Below are positions 40,330 to 42,500 of a stretch of 42,500 nt of DNA, in pieces. The position numbers and the translations under genes were made by a program. The stretch lies in assembly GCA_905221605.1 (NCBI GenBank), contig CAJNDS010000502.1, forward strand, positions 627,501 through 670,000. Direction: 5' to 3'. Position 1 is the stretch's first letter, and each line of letters starts with the position of its first letter. A model generated the notes under the pieces. The model saw nothing but the letters and a program-made list of their open reading frames with translations, searched no databases and was not told the DNA's origin. This DNA comes from Symbiodinium natans. Taxonomy: Eukaryota > Sar > Dinophyceae > Suessiales > Symbiodiniaceae.

Positions 40330-41450
40330 ACACTTCCTATTAACTTTTATCGGTTCCGAAAAATATTGGCAGGATTCCTATGAATTCAATAGAGGATTCC
40401 TATATATTTTTATAGGATTCCAATCTGTCAAATTGGTTTCGGATAAAAGCTAAGAGGAAGCCTATTATAATGAACCTTAACAAATCAAAAAGAACGCGGT
40501 GGTAATTCATAGGAATCATACTAAAATGAGAAGGATTCTTACTAAGATGAATATGAACTAATAGGACTCCTATGAAAAAATAAGATTCCTTTAACAAGAA
40601 TGAATAGGAATCCTACTAAATGAATATGAGCCTAAACCAATAGGAACCCCTTTCAAATGAATGAGATCCCTATGAAAATTAATACGAATCCCATTAACAT
40701 GAATAAGAACCCGAAATGGATAGGAATCTTATTACATTAGTAGGAGAATAATTAAAAAACCCTATGAACTTTGATTCCTATGACTTCACAATGAATGATT
40801 CCTACATATTTTCATAGGATGCCAATAAAGTTTCATAGGGTTCCTAATTATTTTAATAAGGCTCCCACTAATGCACTAAGATTCCTATCAGTTTCAGGGC
40901 TCTTACTCATGTTAATGGGATTCGTATCAATGTTCAATAGGGATCTCATTCGTTTGAAAGGGATTCCTTTTGGTTTAGGCTTATATTAATTCTAGTAACT
41001 AGTAGGACTCCCATTCTTTAAGGGTTCACACTGTTTTTATAAGAGTCCCATTGGTTCCTATAAATTTTAGTAGGGGCCCTCTTCAGTTTATTAGGATCCT
41101 ATCAAGTATAATTGGGTTCTCATTAACTCCACTCGGGTTCCTATTCATGTTAATATGCTTCCAATTCACTTTATATACAGTCCGATCAATTTTAATAGGG
41201 TTCCTATGGATTTAAATAGAGGATTCCTATTTTTCTGTTTAAAAGATTCCAATCAATTTTTATAGTTTGCCTAATTATTTTAATAAGGCTCCTACAAATG
41301 TAATATGATTCCTATCAATTTTAAATAGGATTCTGTCATTTGAATAGGGTTCCCATAGAATTTAATCGAATTAAGGGTTCTCATTCATGTTAACGGGTTT
41401 CCTTTTCATTAATTAGATTTAAAGAATCCTATGAACCCCATTAAATTTGA
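40330..41450. repeat. AT-rich region of decayed short-period repeats
   Basis: Words like GGATTCCTAT and AGGAATCCTA recur every about 20-22 bp. Orientation switches: GGATTCCTAT type at 40374-40435, AGGAATCC type at 40455-40745, GGATTCCTAT/GGGTTCCTAT type at 40775-41440. A longer block (TTCCTAT..ATTCCTA..CATAGGATGCCAAT..CTAATTATTTTAATAAGGCTCC) is present near 40780 and again about 425 bp later. No gene. Confidence 0.85.
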
Positions 41451-41490
41451 TAGGAACGCTATTCACATGCATAGGATTTGTATTAAATTC

Positions 41491-41649
41491 ATGGCATGCA
41501 ATCCACAATTTCGAGCAAATTGTTCAGGTCACTTCTGCTGGAGTTTCTATGGGAGTCCCTCCCCCTTTAAAAGCCACCGCGCAGGGCGGAACCTAGTATT
41601 TTTATCTGGAAACCATGCTGAAGCGTGGGCGCATGGGGGGGGGGGGTAG
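41491..41649 (+). CDS. candidate coding segment, 52 residues
   Basis: ATG frame MACNPQFRANCSGHFCWSFY, GSPSPFKSHRAGRNLVFLSG, NHAEAWAHGGGG to TAG in the G run. GTTCAG|GTCACTTC inside may be an exon start. Lies at the edge of the AT-rich repeat. Function unknown. Confidence 0.4.
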   Translation: MACNPQFRANCSGHFCWSFYGSPSPFKSHRAGRNLVFLSGNHAEAWAHGGGG

Positions 41650-41832
41650 CATATATATATATATATATAGAAATCTGTATGTATATATGTGTGTGTATAT
41701 ATATATATGTATATATATATATACACTTTTTGTTTATATGATATAATTATGATACTGGCAATTATTTTGGTGTTGCGCGCAAATTCAGCCGTAGGGCTCT
41801 TCCTAGGAAATGGTCTCCCCCCCCCCCCCCCC
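41635..41832. repeat. poly-G, (TA)n and poly-C
   Basis: G12 (41635-41646), TATATA runs 41650-41668 and 41690-41723, C16 (41817-41832). Confidence 0.97.
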
Positions 41833-41875
41833 AGCCGATGCGGTCATAACCAGCCAGAGCTATAGCGACCACTAA

Positions 41876-41908
41876 ACTCTAAACCCTAAACCCTAAACCC
41901 TAAACCCC
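41876..41908 (-). repeat. CCCTAAA tract
   Basis: Four units. Confidence 0.95.
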
Positions 41909-41919
41909 TTCTTTTCCAG

Positions 41920-41961
41920 CCCGGCTCCAACTACCCAATGCAACCTTCAAGTAGACCCTGA
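41920..41961 (+). CDS. candidate short terminal exon
   Basis: CCCCTTCTTTTCCAG (very good pyrimidine-rich acceptor) | PGSNYPMQPSSRP then TGA. Confidence 0.35.
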   Translation, partial: PGSNYPMQPSSRP

Positions 41962-41967
41962 ATTTGC

Positions 41968-42018
41968 CCTAAACCCTAAACACCCTAAACCCTAAAACCC
42001 TCAAACCCTCAAACCCTA
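41968..42018 (-). repeat. CCCTAAA tract
   Basis: Five to six units with CCCTCAAA variants. Confidence 0.9.
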
Positions 42019-42024
42019 CCTGAG

Positions 42025-42112
42025 GCGGTGCCGGTGGCGGAGCCGGCGCCGGCGCCGGCGCCGGCGGCGACGGGGAGAACGGCCAGCCAACACTGACCGC
42101 GAAAGAGCCACG
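42025..42112 (+). CDS. candidate exon, Gly/Ala linker
   Basis: TACCTGAG|GC then GAGGGAGAGAGAGGDGENGQ and PTLTAKEPR, ending CCACG|GTATGATG, a consensus donor. A GCCGGC repeat (42043-42068) encodes Gly-Ala; another frame reads AVPVAEPAPAPAPAA and stops at 42094. C tract left, G tract right. Confidence 0.5.
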
Positions 42113-42125
42113 GTATGATGTTGCG

Positions 42126-42157
42126 GGGTTTAGGGTTTAGGGTTTAGGGTTTAGGGA
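42126..42157 (+). repeat. TTTAGGG tract
   Basis: Four units. Confidence 0.95.
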
Positions 42158-42189
42158 TACTAGGGACCAGGAGTAGGCAACTCATCTCA

Positions 42190-42216
42190 TTTTTTTTTTT
42201 TGGGGGGGGGGGGGGG
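42190..42216 (+). repeat. T12G15 run
   Basis: T run directly joined to G run. Confidence 0.97.
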
Positions 42217-42500
42217 CTTAGGCTCCCTGATCAGCCCCCTATATATAGAAACCAAAGAAAACACCCCTGTTTATTCCTAAGCTAAGTACTGCTCTGTCTA
42301 GCAATAGTATGTGCCTCAATCAAAGTTGTATAGGGCTCTCAGGGCACCCTAAGCCCAGAAGCCTCTCGGGCTCTTTTTTAGCTTAGGTTGGAGGGTTTTG
42401 GGAAGTCAACCGGCACCCGTTGTGCTTGTGCTTGTTTTGGGATTAAGGTTTTGGGTTTGGCGCTTTGGAGCTTTGGGCTCGTAAGGTTGAGAGGCTTTTT
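42217..42500. other. window end, no gene seen
   Basis: Unique sequence with a short TATATA and degenerate G words; no supported frame. Confidence 0.35.

Noticed and set aside
1-42500. CRISPR array reading of the regular repeats
   Set aside because: Units are 7 bp in uninterrupted tandem, not about 30-bp repeats with unique spacers, and the context is eukaryotic.
1-42500. True chromosome end
   Set aside because: Tracts are short, in both orientations and interstitial throughout; no long terminal tract at either edge.
1-42500. Whole pattern as an assembly artefact
   Set aside because: Tract lengths and variants differ at every site and flanking sequence is unique, which random misjoining would not produce so regularly. 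Read-level confirmation is still needed for long tracts.

Overview
The window reads as nuclear DNA of a dinoflagellate, most likely Symbiodiniaceae. Three things suggest this. (1) The plant/alveolate telomere heptamer TTTAGGG/CCCTAAA is scattered in dozens of interstitial tracts over almost the whole window. (2) The one long gene (10108-11695, +) encodes a ubiquitin-like N-terminus followed by ten short RCC1-type repeats, an architecture I associate with Symbiodinium proteins, and it is split by a small GC-AG intron, a donor type dinoflagellates use often. (3) Two small exons (18498-18556 and 21600-21640) encode the CxxCGNV-x2-PDAVFC zinc-ribbon motif typical of dinoflagellate proteins. I saw no bacterial, plastid, rRNA or intact tRNA genes. 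|| Layout: 1-9.1 kb, telomere-type tracts alternating with short unique pieces that can be read as + strand exons, plus foldback elements at 4.5, 5.1, 5.9 and 7.7 kb. 9.6-11.9 kb, a tract-free island holding the ubiquitin-like/RCC1 gene. 12-38.8 kb, again tracts, candidate exons, foldbacks and T(n)G(n) or poly-C runs. 39.0-40.28 kb, a tandem array of 240-bp palindromic units. 40.3-41.45 kb, an AT-rich, highly diverged short-period repeat. 41.5-42.5 kb, a return to candidate exons and tracts. || The main new pattern is the relation between telomere-type tracts and candidate exons. Many 50-130 bp pieces lie between a C-rich tract on the left and a G-rich tract on the right. They often begin after AG (commonly AG|G, with the C-rich tract as pyrimidine stretch) and end just before GTTTAGGG, so the first tract base pairs would be the intron's GT. 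Some candidate introns are nothing but telomere-type repeat (5456-5586 and 36322-36445). Several tracts are flanked by 12-22 bp direct repeats, as an inserting element would leave. || Limits: a 75-nt piece is open in at least one of three frames quite often by chance, antisense frames are often open too, and I have no transcripts. Apart from the RCC1-like gene and the zinc-ribbon exons, every exon call is a hypothesis with low to moderate confidence. The exons cannot be assembled into named genes here. I judged nearly all to read on +, which would fit the unidirectional gene blocks of dinoflagellates.
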